Below, piece after piece: positions 36,679 to 51,337 of a stretch of DNA of 64,000 nt. Each line of letters starts with the position of its first letter. Position 1 is the first letter of the stretch. Made by a program: the position numbers and the translations under genes. Under the pieces are notes generated by a model. It was not told the DNA's origin, made no database searches, and saw only the letters and a program-made list of their open reading frames with translations. Source of the DNA: Grifola frondosa (lineage: Eukaryota; Basidiomycota; Agaricomycetes; Polyporales; Grifolaceae); contig LUGG01000002.1 in assembly GCA_001683735.1 (NCBI GenBank), positions 620,001 to 684,000 of the forward strand. Reading direction: 5' to 3'.

Positions 36679-39027
36679 TCAACGCGCATGAGTGAACTCT
36701 CCGCTCGGCCTACTTCGTACGTCGCCGTGAGAGGTCGATGCGAAACCAGTTTGACTCGCCACACTCGATTTATCCTGTTGCAATGGGACAAAAATGCTCG
36801 AGTCAGCAAACTGCATAAAACCGAGACTGGCCATCCCGCCCGCGCCACCAGGCGCCGTGCCGGAGCGGAACGACGCCTGGGACGCGGCGCGTCTTCGCCG
36901 AGTCATGACAATACCGAAAATCGCACCGAGAATGCCGACCGCGACGATCGCGCCCAAAACAGCTCCTACAATCGCGCCCGAGTTGAGCGACGCCGCGCCG
37001 TTCGACTGGTTCGTGTTGTCGGTGCTGGGCGACGCGCTGCCTGTCGCGTTGCTGAGGCGGACGTTCACGGGAAGAACAGTCGCAGGTGACGTGGGCTGAG
37101 TGCCGACCTGGCCGTTACCGACGATGACCATCGTTCCGTTGCTGGGGATGCCGGACATGGTGACGAAAACCAGACCGGGGCCGGGCTGGAACAGGTTGGG
37201 GTTGGGGGGCGGCTGCGCGACATGGAGAGTGATCGAGCCATTGGAGTTGACGGTGTACGTGTTGTTGAGCTGCATGGAACGCTGGCCCATGTTGTAACCA
37301 TGGGTAGTCCAGCCAGGGCGCATGAGCATGACGGTGGTGTTGTCGGCGGCATCGTTAGCAGACCCAGAATACGACGTCGAGGGGATGAGAACGTCGAAGC
37401 CAACACCACCGTAGGTGAGGGTCTTGGGGATGCCCTGGGGAACGGGACGAACGGAAGCGGAGAAGTAAGATGGGTAAAAGATCTCCGCACGGTACTCAGT
37501 GGGGTACATAGCCGTAAGATTGACATCAACGTTGGGGTTGGAGCCGGCGATCATGACGGAGCCATCGGGCAGAAGAAGGGCGGAGGAGTGGTAGAAACGG
37601 GGGATACTCGAGCTGTCGAAGCCCTTGTTCGACCAACGCTGGCCCTTGGGAGCCTTGGGGTTGTAGATAGCGGGAGTGGTGGCGGGACCGGATGCCAACG
37701 ACATACCGTAGGGCATGTCACCGTAGAGCTCGACATTCAGGGTACGAACGGAGTATCCAGCGGTACCGTTAACACCGCCGTTCACTATCATCATAGTGCC
37801 GTCGGGAAGCGCAATGAACTGGCCCATGGTGCGGCCCTCGATCATGTCGTCGTCCTCAACGTAGGCGGGGGCAGAGCCGTCAGTAGGTTCGGGCGTGAGA
37901 GTGTGGCACTTATTGGACGCGGGGTAGTTCCAGGTGTCCTCGAACGGCCACGAATAGTTGCCCCACTGGTAGTCGTCCATGTCCGAACCGCCGCAGAAGA
38001 TGACGGTGGGCGTGTAGTCGTTCTCAGGCGTGAGAGGAAGCATCGCCACACCTCCGGAAGCAGGGTATACGCGGATGATCCTTCCGGGCATGTCGGGGAG
38101 GTCGGTCTCCTCGTTAGTCAGAGGATCCCAGAGGACTGAGAGAAAATTAGCGGCGCAAAAAATTTTGAAACGCGGGGAACTCACTGGTAGAATAGTTAGC
38201 CTGCAAGAGCATCTTGCCAGAGCCCATCAGGTACGAGTGGGCGTAGGAATTGAGACCGGAAGTCTTGACCATAAACTGCATGATAGTAGCCTCGCCTTTG
38301 CTCGGATAGAACTCATATGTGGGCTCAGCAGCGCCGCCCTCATATGTAGGGTCGACGTTAGGGTAGTTTCGGTTGACATAACCACCGTTCACGAAACCAC
38401 CGATGATTGCAACGGATCCGTCGCCGAGCGGCTCAGCAGCGGAGTACCACCGCTGCCTCTGCATGGAGAGAAGGGAGGCGTTGTCGAACCAATTGCACTC
38501 GGGGACGAGAAGTCCTGGCCCGAGGTACAAGGGGTGAGGACACGGATGGCCTTCGTACCGTCGTAGTCCTGGTACACGGTGTCGTACTCTCCCTGGTAGG
38601 GATTGCCGGCGTACGTGATGTCGCTGATGTTGCCGCCGGGGCCGATGGCGGCATTACCACCGAATGTAGCATACGAGCCGTTGGGCATGTGCATGCCGGA
38701 GGCACAGAAGACGTTAGTCACGACGGGCATGACTTCCGCCTGGCGGGAGGCGATGTCGTAGACAGCACCCCACGCAGGACGGCCTTCAACTTGGGCAGCA
38801 TTTCCCTCGGCCTTGTCGAGGATATAGACCTTCTCCTCATTACCGAGGAACAACTGGGCGCGCGGAGTTCAGCAGTAGGACGGAGCGGAGGTACAAGGAG
38901 ACGTACCATCATGGCGCTAACGAGGGTGTTGCCGCCATCTTCAAAAAGATCCGGGTTTGTGGGTGGTAGCTAGTGCTGAGGAGGCAGCACCGGCGATGGC
39001 CAGCAAGGGGGATAGCCGGCGAAGCAT
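36679..39027 (-). CDS. Copper radical oxidase (glyoxal-oxidase family), membrane-anchored
   Basis: Starts MLRRLSPLLAIAGAASSALA (signal peptide, ATG 39027) and ends RPSGEFTHAR. Radical-copper residues are all visible: the cofactor Cys in NVFCASGMHMPNGSY, the cross-linked Tyr in QRWYSAAEPLGDGS, Tyr-His in IPRFYHSSALLLPDG, and the His ligand in PGWTTHGYNMGQRS. A Ser/Asn-rich linker leads to a C-terminal membrane helix (IVGAVLGAIVAVGILGAIFG) followed by basic MTRRRR, so the catalytic domain should face outside the cell. The family oxidises aldehydes or alcohols to give H2O2. Two 1-nt frame breaks interrupt it: an extra base in AAAAA (38943-38947, just after the signal peptide) and a missing base at GGGG (38501-38504, before ECNWFDNASLL). 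With every active-site residue kept, sequence error is the simpler reading. Confidence 0.82.
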
Positions 39028-40166
39028 CGTTAAAAGGTCGTGGAGGTATTAATGCCGTATGGAATGGGTGCGGATGGCAAAATAGACTAAGGCAAAAAAT
39101 AGTTTCGAGCTCCCGACGCGTCCAAATGACAGGCAGATTAAAAGAGAGTGAAGGGCCGAATTTAGGTGGCAGTAGCGGTGGTTGTGCTGTGGAGAAGAGG
39201 GTAGTAACGTTAAGAGAAAGACAGACGCCGCTGGGTCCTTATACGGAACAGGCGTTGCCCAAATAAATTGACCCGGCGTCTGTTTAGGCAATGTTACGTA
39301 AGTATTTTCTCCCAAAACGATCAATTGCTGTTGCAAAGACCGACGCCAGAACTCTCTCGGTCTGCCTCGACTGTACTCGACTTCTTCACATCATGCTTCA
39401 GGACGGCGTAGCGAGGTATCATGCCACTTCTGCTGTCCATTTCTCCCGTCCGTCGTAACCGACTTCTGTTGTCTGCGTTTCAGCGAAATTTCTTCCTTAG
39501 GCAGAAAACAACATGCCTTCTTAACTGCAATAGCCTTTCGCTTTGTCGGCTCGAACTTTCGCGAAATATGTGTCGCTCGATGCCGCCTCTGGACTGGCGG
39601 AAGCACGTTCGATTTGCTATGCCCGCGGATGGCGTACAAGACAAGTCGTGAGTTAACACCGTTAGTGCGCGGGAAACGTTCCGAGGCAATTTTGCAACCT
39701 TCCGCGCCCCTCGTATGGCCGATGTCAATCACGGTCGATCGAGTCTTAGTAGGAAGCATTTTCAGCGATCGTCATGGGGATAAGATTCGGTACCGACGCA
39801 TGTGTATATTTCCTTATTGGGATATGTGTTCGGGGACGGAACACTAGTGCTTCAAAGAGATTTCTGCGACAGTCAATTTCGAATGTGCACGCGGATGTGC
39901 GTCTCGGGCCATGCAAGCGGTGACGAGCGGGTTACGTCCCCACGGTTGTCCACAAGACGACAACCACCGTCAGCCCAGGTCGGGCTATTTCTCCTTATCC
40001 GAATTCGAAAACTTGTCCTGGCCGCCGCGGCGGAGCACCCGCATAACTGACGGAAAAATCAATAGGAATTAGATTCGCGGCTGGCCATGTACAGCGAAAC
40101 ATAGAGACCTGCATGTACGATCATGTAGGAACACATACCCGCCCTCGCGCACTCACTGTCCCTCCG
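39028..40166. other. Intergenic, no convincing gene
   Basis: About 1.1 kb. A minus-strand frame at 39391-39759 (122 codons, basic, no domain) overlaps plus-strand frames and lacks support. The first 250 bp are the promoter side of the oxidase. Confidence 0.4.
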
Positions 40167-41896
40167 TCAGTGCAAGGTCGTCGTACCCCGGCATACCCCG
40201 CCCTTTGCCGCCCCCAGCCTCGTGACCACCTCTGCCCATGCACAGCACATGCCGCCAATACCCTCGTAAAGGCTGTATGGGCGATCAGGTACGCTCATTT
40301 GCCCCTTCTGTGTTAGAGCCTGAAAGGCCGCCGCGAGGTCGGCAAGATGCACAGCCCGCAGCAACCAGTATGCATCGTTTTCATCTACGTGATCCCTTCC
40401 TTGGGTGCCGACGAGTGTTTTGTCGAGCGCGTCGGACACGGCGAGCAATGCGTACACGCTCCCGGCAACTCCATGGCAGAGCCCGACGCCTTTCCGTAGC
40501 AGTCCGCGGGCGTACACAAGCTCGCCGCCCCGCTTCAACGCGGCGATGATGGATTCCAGTAAAGGCGAAGGAAGTTCAAGAGATGGCGAATGTGATGCAC
40601 GTTGGAGAAACGTTGACAGTAGGATGAGTACGCCTGGGGCGCCATGACACCACCTACCCCATATTCAGCACATGTTACCCGGGAGAATTCCCAAAGAAGT
40701 CACTCACTGTATCAGCTCCTCCTCGTCTTCTTCTCCTACGTTGACCCGTTTCGCCTCTTTGCTCACAGCGCTCCCTCCCGTAATCTGGCACATGTATTTA
40801 CCTGCTTTCGTAGGCCAATTACCCAATGGGTTCTGGATTGCGAGCAGCCACTGCACTGTTTCCACTATCGCAGGCCAGTGCGGCGATAGCGCCCTCAGAG
40901 GGCAAGAAATCAACATCTGGAGGATGCCCGCTGCATAAATGGGTGCGTCAACATCATCTCAGGTTGCGAATCCACTACGGAGAGTAGATTGGCGACGTAC
41001 TGACCAACTCCGTGTGCTGCACCCAGGTAACGCTTTCCGTGCCAACTCCACATCAGCGGGGGCGCAAGCGCCTTCTCCTCGTCATCCAGCTCGTCTTTGT
41101 ACAACTTGGCCCCCGTTATTCCGCGTTGTATGATATCGTTCACGAGCGCGCTGATGTTCGCGTCTGAGGAGAGCCTGATAACGGATGCGATTACCCTATC
41201 GCGATCGTGCGGTGTCTGCGCAAGGGCGGTGCGTGCGGCAGACAGCTCAGCACGGAGGAAGAGCAGCGCATAGAGAAGCCCTGCACGGCCATACAACACC
41301 TCGCACCCCCCGCCGCCTACCTGCTCATCGAGCGCGACTTGGACGGTGTTGTCGAGCAATTGCACGCACTCGTCCCATGTCTCGTTCAGCTCTATCTCCT
41401 CGACCAAGGCATCTCCTTCTGACTTGGTCTTGTGGGGGTGTCGAAGGGTATGGCCCTCGGGAGGCTGTTGCCGGAGGTGGAGCTGCCGGCGGCGGAGCTG
41501 CCGGACGAGGACGAGTGTTGCGGGGCCGACGCTTGTCTCGAGGAACGATGCGTCGGCGCCGGATTGTGGTTCGGAAAAAGGTACGGCGATCAAAGATGAT
41601 ATAGGCGTAGTGGGCAACGCGAGCGGAGGGATCACCTCGGAGACCCTCCAGTCCATGAGAATGTCACCTGTGGGGAGGCATTAGTTCGTCTTACAGAGCA
41701 TGGGGAAGATGTTTGGCTCGCCTGCAGCTCCGAGGTATACTGTGGGGTGCGAAGATGGGTGCCTGTGTACACGTTGGACGCTGGCGACGAGGGCATCGTG
41801 GATATGATGCTTCGTCGCCTTCAGGTCGACGGGCGGACGGTTGGAATGGGGTATATAGCGCGATAGGGGCATATGTGTCCCAAGTTCCAGAATCAA
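40167..41896 (-). CDS. LanC-like protein (LANCL/GCR2 family)
   Basis: Starts MILELGTHMPLSRYIPHSNR and ends GVCRGTTTLH. LanC motifs appear in order: CEVLYGRAGLLYALLFLR, MWSWHGKRYLGAAHGVAGIL (across an 81-nt intron), WLLAIQNPLGNWPTKAG, the first zinc ligand in WCHGAPGVLILL, and the second Cys-His pair in GVGLCHGVAGSVYALL, then SLYEGIGGMCCAWAEV. Eukaryotic LANCL proteins are zinc enzymes; animal members add glutathione to dehydroamino acids in proteins, so a similar repair role is inferred. One intron (41668-41721, 54 nt) has a GC donor (AG then GCGAGC) with a CTAAT branch site. The frame is otherwise intact. Estimated length about 490 residues. The gene's 5' end is about 700 bp from the tRNA-Gly gene. 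Confidence 0.8.
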
Positions 41897-42603
41897 ATTA
41901 GATAAATATGATTGGAATTGGGGAGAGCTTTGCGCGTGAGGATAGGATACGTCGAGGGACGAGAGTGATGAGGGGATTATAAGGATGACTGAGCCAGCTA
42001 GCGCTGCAAGAAACCCTCACGGAGTCCGAGAATGTACAGATGACGTAGTTGTCAATAATAGAGGTGATCGCAGTGTCGGTCCGAGTTATGTCAAACCCAG
42101 TCCTCCGTGCAATAAAGCAGGCGCCGAAATGTGCAGCATCCTTAGACAGCACGCATGCGAAATCCGGTTACAGGTACCGGTGGGGGCTGACACTGAGATA
42201 CGGTAAGTATTCGCGACGGTGAACACTCGATCCTTCTCACCGACGAAAGTTCGATCATTTCTTCTTGTATACCACAGGAGCCAGTATTGCAATCATCCGA
42301 GACGAACAACGACTCACGGCGAATTGTAGCAGCGCAATTGCTCATACAAGTATGCGAGAAATATGTTTTCAACAATTTCATACCTCGCAACCAGCGATGG
42401 TCACACATGAAGCTCTGTCACCTAGATCTGATAGATACGTCTGAAAGAAAATATAAAATATGAGTCTAGCTATGAGAATTCCTCGAGTGAATACTGGCCA
42501 CTTTGTCACAGATGTTGGTTGACCGTTGCATGTTGGTAGTCATTCGCAGGGAAAGTTGCGGGCCGTACGCGTGCCGGTCATCATGTAAATGGACTAAAAT
42601 TAT
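41897..42603. other. Intergenic, no gene seen
   Basis: About 0.7 kb between the LANCL start and the tRNA gene. Only short overlapping frames. Confidence 0.4.
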
Positions 42604-42699
42604 GCATTAAGGGGGAATCGAACCCCCGGCGGGTCGAAATTCAGAACGAATATTTTCCTGATATGGCAACGACCCAGGTTACCACTACCCCATTAATGC
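42604..42699 (-). tRNA. tRNA-Gly (anticodon GCC) with intron
   Basis: Read on the minus strand the sequence folds as a full cloverleaf: acceptor GCATTAA/TTAATGC, D-arm GGGT-AGTGGTA-ACCT, anticodon stem GGTCG/CGACC, a 4-nt variable loop and T-arm GGGGG-TTCGATT-CCCCC. The anticodon loop begins TTGCCA, giving anticodon GCC. An intron of about 26 nt sits after position 37, the canonical site cut by the tRNA splicing endonuclease. CCA is not encoded, as expected for a eukaryotic nuclear tRNA. The 5' flank runs into AT-rich DNA. Confidence 0.92.
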
Positions 42700-43745
42700 C
42701 ATAAGTGGCAAATACAAATTACTATCATATCTATGTTCTGTTTGGAAATTCACACTCTGCTGATGTTAGTTGATGTTCGAAATATGAGAGAAATTCAATA
42801 GGAAGGCGCACACAACCTAACCGTGGCAACAACTCCGATCAAACAAGTACATAAAATCACAACAGACATCTTGTGTTGATAATGATTGTCTGAATAAATA
42901 AGTCCGATAGTGCCGGTAGCAGTCCAATTACTCAGAAATGAGACAAGATCTATCACACTTCAGAATCCCACGGATTCTGAAAGAAAAAAAAAACTTGGTT
43001 GACGCTTCGAGTTCCAGTGGTCTGCGCGGCCTAGTAGCCAGCCGAAGTGGAGGGTATTCAGCGCTGTCAAAACCGTCCGAAGTTATAGTGGATGAGATAT
43101 AGAGGACGTATTGAAGTATAATTGCTTGAAGATGATCCTGCTCTGCAACCATCGGCGGTCAATTTCTACGCAGCAGAGTCAGTGCATACTGCGTGAGCTT
43201 TATTCAATACATACGATAGTACGATATACGGATCTACGCGAGGGCCAGCTGATTATACAGACCCGGAGTCAAGCTGGCACACTTTGTGAATTGCCCAGGC
43301 TCGTGGAAACGCTCTCGATAAATAGCTCGATCATCGACTGCAGCTGCAATCTATCTACCGAATAAAGCCCACGGGAAATAGAGAGCGTAAAGGAGGACTA
43401 GACATGAACGTTTGGATTTGCATAATCTCATTGCTGAACGCTGAGAGCGCCAAATCGTGTCGCGCCGCACGAGTTTTTTCAGCTACGACCTTCATTGGAT
43501 TTTGTATTCACCTGAATATCAGTAATTTTATATGTTATCGCCGCCACAATTACTGATGCAAAGAAGTTGACGAATAGTTATAGGGTAATATCACCCAATA
43601 CCACGAGACAACAGTGCATTCGCCGTTTAGGTTTCTCCGCAATACCTCAAGCGAAAAACACAGCATACTTGAACGTCTTACCATATACATTGGATTATAT
43701 CAATAGCAGATATCTTCGGTTCCATGATTCTTTCGAGAACAACTT
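42700..43745. other. Intergenic, no gene seen
   Basis: About 1 kb between the tRNA and the 3' end of the dioxygenase gene. No recognisable frame, tRNA or repeat. Confidence 0.4.
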
Positions 43746-45984
<2,239 letters not shown>

Positions 45985-46041
45985 GACGCGACGCGACGCG
46001 TTTGTTCAAAGCGTGCCAGAAGCCATTTAAACCCCGTCCTG
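45985..46041 (+). promoter_or_regulatory. Triple ACGCG and conserved promoter block of C2H2 paralog 1
   Basis: Three head-to-tail ACGCG units (45986-46000), the last forming ACGCGT, are followed by CAAAGCGTGCCAGAA and ATTTAAACCCCG. The same elements in the same order and spacing lie upstream of C2H2 paralog 2 on the minus strand. The block is about 140-190 bp before the ATG at 46179. Confidence 0.6.
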
Positions 46042-46178
46042 TCCTCTTTTCTCTCTTTACACGCCACCCGAGTTTATCCTTCGAGGCCACGCGCAATCTC
46101 ATACATTTCAGTGCGCATTGGTGTCAGCGTTTGCTTTGTATAATCGATAGCGGATCTTCTCCTGCATCCAAGATCACG

Positions 46179-47585
46179 ATGGATTTTGCATTCGACATAG
46201 ATGAATACCTCAATTTGTTTGTCTTCTCATAGTATTTCTCTCATCTTCGGATGATGGCTAACATCACATGCAGTAGTTCGGACGTGGAAGATGTCGGGAC
46301 CGTAGAGCCTCCGCCCAACCCCAGCGTAGCTCACCCCACAAGAAAGGGACAATTCTGTTTCCAACACGTGTTGTTTACGAAGACATGTACAATAGACCTG
46401 CTCGACGGCCCAACAGTCCGTGTCATAGAGCGGGCGCGTCTGCCGGCTCACCCAGATGCTGGCCCCGATCAATCCCCCCCTTCTTCTCCCGAGTCCGTCA
46501 TCGCTCCTTTGCCCAGTTTTGGTCCCAACCTTGGCATCTCACCCTCTGAGCTGACAATGCCTTCCTCGCGCTCGAAGCGCCGTACCTCCAAGCGGTCTTC
46601 CACCCGCTCAACTGTCCAGCCTCTTGCGTCCGTACCTGCAAGCTCTTCGTCGCACTTCGCAGCTCCTCCTCCGTCTTTTAATGTGGAACCTTCTTCCCAC
46701 ACAAGTCCTCCTATGTCGCCGTTCTCCACTTCCGCCCAGCCTATGTCTAGCCGTACTACACCTCCTGCGCATTCTACAGATGGCTATGCTCTGTCTATAG
46801 ACGCGAACCCCATCCTGTATCCCGTAGGCCCGCCCGCATTCCCAGTCGGATCGGAGATTGCATCGTCCTCAGTTCTTGAGAGCGCAGTATCACCTTCTGA
46901 TGTCGTAGTCCCTGGTTCGGAGTCTATACGGCGGCCTGACAGACCGAAGCGCGCGCATAGCGTTGCTTTCTCGGACGACTCTGATCGAGAGGATATGCCG
47001 TTGCAGAAGAAGGAGAACCCCGAAGCAACGTTATATCCGATGCAAACCAATACGACGGCAACAGACATGGTGGTCGAGTGCATGCTCGCCGACTGTAACG
47101 AACACTTTGACTTGGATACAAACGCAGCATCCAGTCACCTCAAACAGGCACATCGTGGCCTATTCCAGGTGAAGGACTCGGGCAAGTGGGACATAAACAG
47201 GCAAGTTCGATGTCGATGGAGGATCATGGACGATGATGGCCTTGTTAGAGAGTGCACCGAGGACCTTCAGTTGCGCAATCTGGCAAGGCACATCGTCACT
47301 ATCCACGCCATAACCAAGCCGAACTTCGACTGTTCTACGTGCAAGAGGTCTTTCGCGCGTCGAGATGCAATGAACAGGCATTATAGGGTTTGCAATGACC
47401 CATCGTCTGGAAAGAAGATGCAAGGGAAGAAGCAAGGAAGAGGACCGCAAACCACCTTCGCACCCTATGCGGATAATAATTCTATCAGGAACGACGCAGG
47501 TCCCAGTTCGAGTTCCGGAAGACACGAGAGCGATTGTGAGGTGTCAGATGGTACTGATGAAGACTACGTAGATGGGAGGGACTAA
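46179..47585 (+). CDS. C2H2 zinc-finger regulator, paralog 1
   Basis: Two exons: 46179-46216 (MDFAFDIDEYLNL) and 46274-47585, joined by a 57-nt intron; about 449 residues. The N-terminal 270 residues are Ser/Pro-rich with short basic runs (SRSKRRTSKRSS). The C-terminal region holds a compact zinc-binding array: VECMLADCNEHFD followed by SSHLKQAHRG; CRWRIMDDDG then LRNLARHIVTIHA; and FDCSTCKRSFARRDAMNRHY followed by RVC, that is three Cys-Cys-His-His/Cys units. An acidic tail ends EDYVDGRD. The pattern suggests a nuclear DNA-binding regulator. A paralog with the same finger order and a conserved promoter is at 58.9-60.7 kb on the opposite strand. I do not recognise a named family. Confidence 0.75.
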
Positions 47586-48390
47586 TGGATGAATAAGCCG
47601 GTATTCATTGCACGCATCCGTACCTTCAAATATTCCTTTTTTTGCTTGTGGAAGGCTCGAAATTGTCAGTTGAGTAGAAATTTCCTGTACTACGGTATGC
47701 GATGAAAATCTACCTAATGCGAACAGCCATCGACGTAGCGACCTGAAGATGGGCTAAATGATCAGCCTTCATCGGTACCAGAAGATAAACGGGATCATGA
47801 TATGATCCATGAAAATGAATGGATAGCACAGCTTGAAGACGATGCAACAGACACACTCAAAACGAGCCTGAGGACACCAGTCTAAGACTCACGGTCATGA
47901 TCGACTAGGAGAAACTGCAACTTGAAGTTCCTGACAGCTGGTCGATCACTGGCTTGCTTCGCATGATCTGAGATCGTAGAAAATCGGGCATTGAATTGAC
48001 AAAACTAAAGGGACTCCTCCTACCATAGCTCACTGATGTGATTTCTATGCATCCCATTGGTGACAGAAAATTTTAGATCGTCGATGACTCGTACAATTTC
48101 CGAGTGACCTGAGTGTTTCGTTCACAAAATTACTGTTCAGGTCATATGCGTTTGGTCCAGGGACGAGACGGAGGTGGAACGAAGAGCAGGGCACATAGCG
48201 TCTTCTGACAGAATGAAAGAGGTGAGAATTGAGCTGAAAGGTCACTGCTCCAACCAGTTTACCACAGATGAGCAGATTAAGTGGGGTATCATACAAGGAG
48301 CCCGGCCTACCACGGCAGGCTTTCATATCAAAGTCAGGCTGACGTACAGTGAACATATTATTCACTAGAGCCCGACCAAATCCCATCATC
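47586..48390. other. Intergenic between convergent genes
   Basis: About 800 bp between the 3' ends of C2H2 paralog 1 (+) and RAD17 (-). A 159-codon minus frame at 48045-48524 overlaps the RAD17 end and shows no domain. Confidence 0.4.
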
Positions 48391-51138
48391 TCAAAAATCC
48401 TCAATGTCATCATCCTCCAACCAGCTACACTCGCGTACGCCCTCCTCTGAACCAGCACCCTTTTGCAATCGACTCTCATCATTAGCGAATGTGACATCAA
48501 AAGACACATCACCGTCCTCGGCAAGTTGTTCCAGACCTACGGCGTCTTGCGAGAACTCCAGTCTCGAGAACAACCGATATGTGAGGGGAGGTGCGGCAGG
48601 ATTCCGATCTGCGGAGGACAAACAATATCCACGTAAGTTTATAATTCAGAGGCCAATTGACCATGCACACCTGACTGATCCCGAGCCTTCAGCACAGCGC
48701 CAAGCTCCAGTGCCACATCGCGCTGGCTCCAACTTTGCGCTCGCCACTCTTCATTCTGCAAGGCCGTCAACTATTCCAGCATTGATCATCAAGACAATAA
48801 ATTCTTACTCGCTGCAACCAAGACCGAACGTCGCGTACTCCGTCCTCAGCCTCACGCTCCTTCCGTAGCGCTTCAAAGAACGCCGGCTTATAAGGTTTTT
48901 GGCTGCGCCGGGTCACGGGAGACGGAAGTGCGTGAAGGGTGCCCAACGTGAGTAGATGAAATCGATGAGGATTCGCCTGGTGCCACTGTCAAAACTAGTG
49001 AATAATCACAAAAAAAAGCCAAGTGATCAGGAATACTCACGCTCTCACCGCCATTCGAGTCCGCCCAGCTTAGCCGATCTATCAACGAGTCACACTCATC
49101 TAACGTATCGCAATATTGCACGTAATTCTGATGTATGTACAAAGATAGCAAGGACGAATCGATTGGTTGTCGGCATATAGCGTCTGCAGGCGAACTTGGG
49201 TCAGTTTAACAGTCTCGTGAGGAAATATACAAACAGATGGCTGGCATACCTCGATATCGACGCGACTCGCCCGTCTCTCGTGCTCCTTCAGATGCGTAGG
49301 AAGCGGCGGCAGATCCTTGAGTCGCGCGTCCAGTTCCCTATCGCGCTGCTTGTCTTTTGCTGATGCAGAAGAGTTCGGTGGATCGCCCTTTCCTGCATAA
49401 GTTAGTCAGCTTCTGAATGAGCATCAAATTTCCAAATACGTACGTTTGTTGTACATAACCTTGCCGATTAGATGGAACAGGGCCAGACTCTGCTCACGCC
49501 TCGTCACGGCTTCCATCACGACTCTCGCTGATAAGCCTGCAGTTCTCTTCCTCCCTTTTGTTGGCTTGCGCTGATCTGTCGCATAGTCTCGGATGCATGC
49601 AAATTGAAGGGCCATGACAGCACTGCGGATGTCACCATTAGAAGAGTCAACAACAATGTCCATAACGTCCTTGGATGGCCGTGTACCAGAGGAGGATAAA
49701 AAATGGTTATCCAGCATATTTTTCAGTGCCGGACGGAGATAAGTGGCTGCGATGGCATTAAATCTATCACATCGTTATTCTAATGACTATTTCGAAAAAA
49801 AAAGAGATATTGACTTACCCAATTTGCGTCACATAAGGCGAGTTGAGCAGACTGGGCGGAAGGACATTTCGCACGTCCACCGCTTCCTTCTTGCGCCCTC
49901 TCCACGCATCAACGTCGTCGTCTGTGTTTTCGCCACGGAGGCCTGCGTCACTGACAATGATGACGAGAGGCGCCACACCTGGATCTGGCGATGCAACGAA
50001 TGCCTCAAGAGCAGCGTGAAATGCGGCTTGGGTACTAGCGTGCAGTATGTTGGGCAGATCTTCTAGGAGGATTATCTGCCTCTTCGCATTAATTGGGCTC
50101 GGACTAGGCGTAAACATAGAGGAAGACTGAGAGGGACGCGATTGGCTTTGCGAAGGAGAAAAGGTAGTTGTGTGGGTGGCTGCCCCGGAGAAAATTGAAC
50201 GACAATTCGACGCTCTTGTCAGGAAGGTCTGGAACTTCTCGGATAGCCCTTCGAATTCCACGCGTTCTGAATCGCCAAAACTTTGAATCTGAATGAAATC
50301 ATGGTTAAAAACGACCGCATATACGTAGATAAACTATGTGATATACCCATGTTTTCACGCGAGAATTGCTCATCCATCGTGTTCCGCCACTCTAAGATCT
50401 CGAAACCCAGTTCTCGGGAAAGGACGCGTAAAGTCGTGGTTTTCCCCGTCCCTGCTGGTCCTGTGAGGACCAGAATTCGCTGAACAGATGCATTGGGATA
50501 TATTGTGAGGTACAGAATGAGCAACTCACCCTGTACTTTTTGAGGACCCCAGTTGGTCCACCCTCAAATGCTTCGAGCAACCATTGACGGACATCCTGAA
50601 TCTTCTTCTTGTGCACAGCGAGATCTCCCTTGTAAGACAAAATAATAATAAACGCCTCAGAACAGCCGAAAAATTTTCGGTCCTGGTAAAGGTAGCGAAC
50701 TTACCTCAGTCACAGGTTCATACCTATCGACCCAGAGCTGATCATCTGACCTCATAATCAATGCCAAGTCAACGATTTTATTAGCAGTCTGAACATACCA
50801 ATGTCATTCAACACCTCTTTTGCACTCCCCTGCTGCTCCCTTCCCTTGCCCTTCACATCCTGCGACAGTCGTGCAGTCTGACTCGCACCGAGATCAAACA
50901 CGGGGGGCCTGACAAGCTAGAAACTGACGCATTCATTATCACGCCGACTCCACATCCAAGCCCGCGTATATCCTTCATGGCAAGACAGACTCACCGACAT
51001 CATGGGCTTAGTTTTCTGCCTCTTCGCCGGTGGAGGCCCAAACGGTGGCGACTCGAGACGCGCAGGCTGTGAGGCCACACGATAAGAAAACCCTCCCTTC
51101 GACACTTTCTGAGATCCAGAAGCTTTAGAAGATGGCAT
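48391..51138 (-). CDS. RAD17: Checkpoint clamp loader Rad17 (Rad24 family)
   Basis: Starts MPSSKASGSQKVSKGGFSYR and ends SWLEDDDIEDF, an acidic terminus typical of Rad17. AAA+ motifs: LWVDRYEP before the core; Walker A in LVLTGPAGTGKTTTLRVLSR; ELGFEILEWRN; Walker B region in RQIILLEDLPNILHAS; and sensor-like PLVIIVSDAG. Downstream are NPIA-type residues (FNAIAATYLRPALKNML), SSNGDIRSAVMALQFAC and ALFHLIGKVMYNKR, all Rad17/Rad24 signatures. The protein loads the 9-1-1 clamp on damaged DNA to activate the ATR checkpoint. About ten short introns. I traced the splice joins in the last third (for example NGGES to WHQANPHRF) and they keep frame. A perfect ACGCGT lies about 200 bp upstream. Confidence 0.9.
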
Positions 51139-51337
51139 GGCGATATCAGTATGCCAGAACTTAGTGCCAGTAATCGCGAATCCCGTGAGTATTCTGGGAG
51201 AGTATGTGGTAAGACTTGGGTAAGACCGTGGCGAGCCGTTCACAAATGACGATGGACAAGGTGAAAACTGGGAGGCAAGTTCGAGACGCGTCAGTGGTGA
51301 GGTGCGCGATGAAGGCAAGAATCGCGTCCAAGTCAAG

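Noticed and set aside
37222..38139. 305-codon plus-strand frame
   Set aside because: Antisense to the copper radical oxidase exon. It is Gly/Val/Arg-rich and has no domain; it is open only because the coding strand is GC-rich.
39391..39759. 122-codon minus-strand frame
   Set aside because: Basic composition, overlapping plus-strand frames, no motif or splice context.
40910..41056. Read-through frame in the LanC-like gene ending MQRASSRC
   Set aside because: An 81-nt intron with a GTCAGT donor rejoins AAHGV to AGIL, restoring the canonical LanC motif, so there is no truncation.
48045..48524. 159-codon minus-strand frame
   Set aside because: Overlaps the RAD17 3' end in another frame and downstream sequence; no motif.
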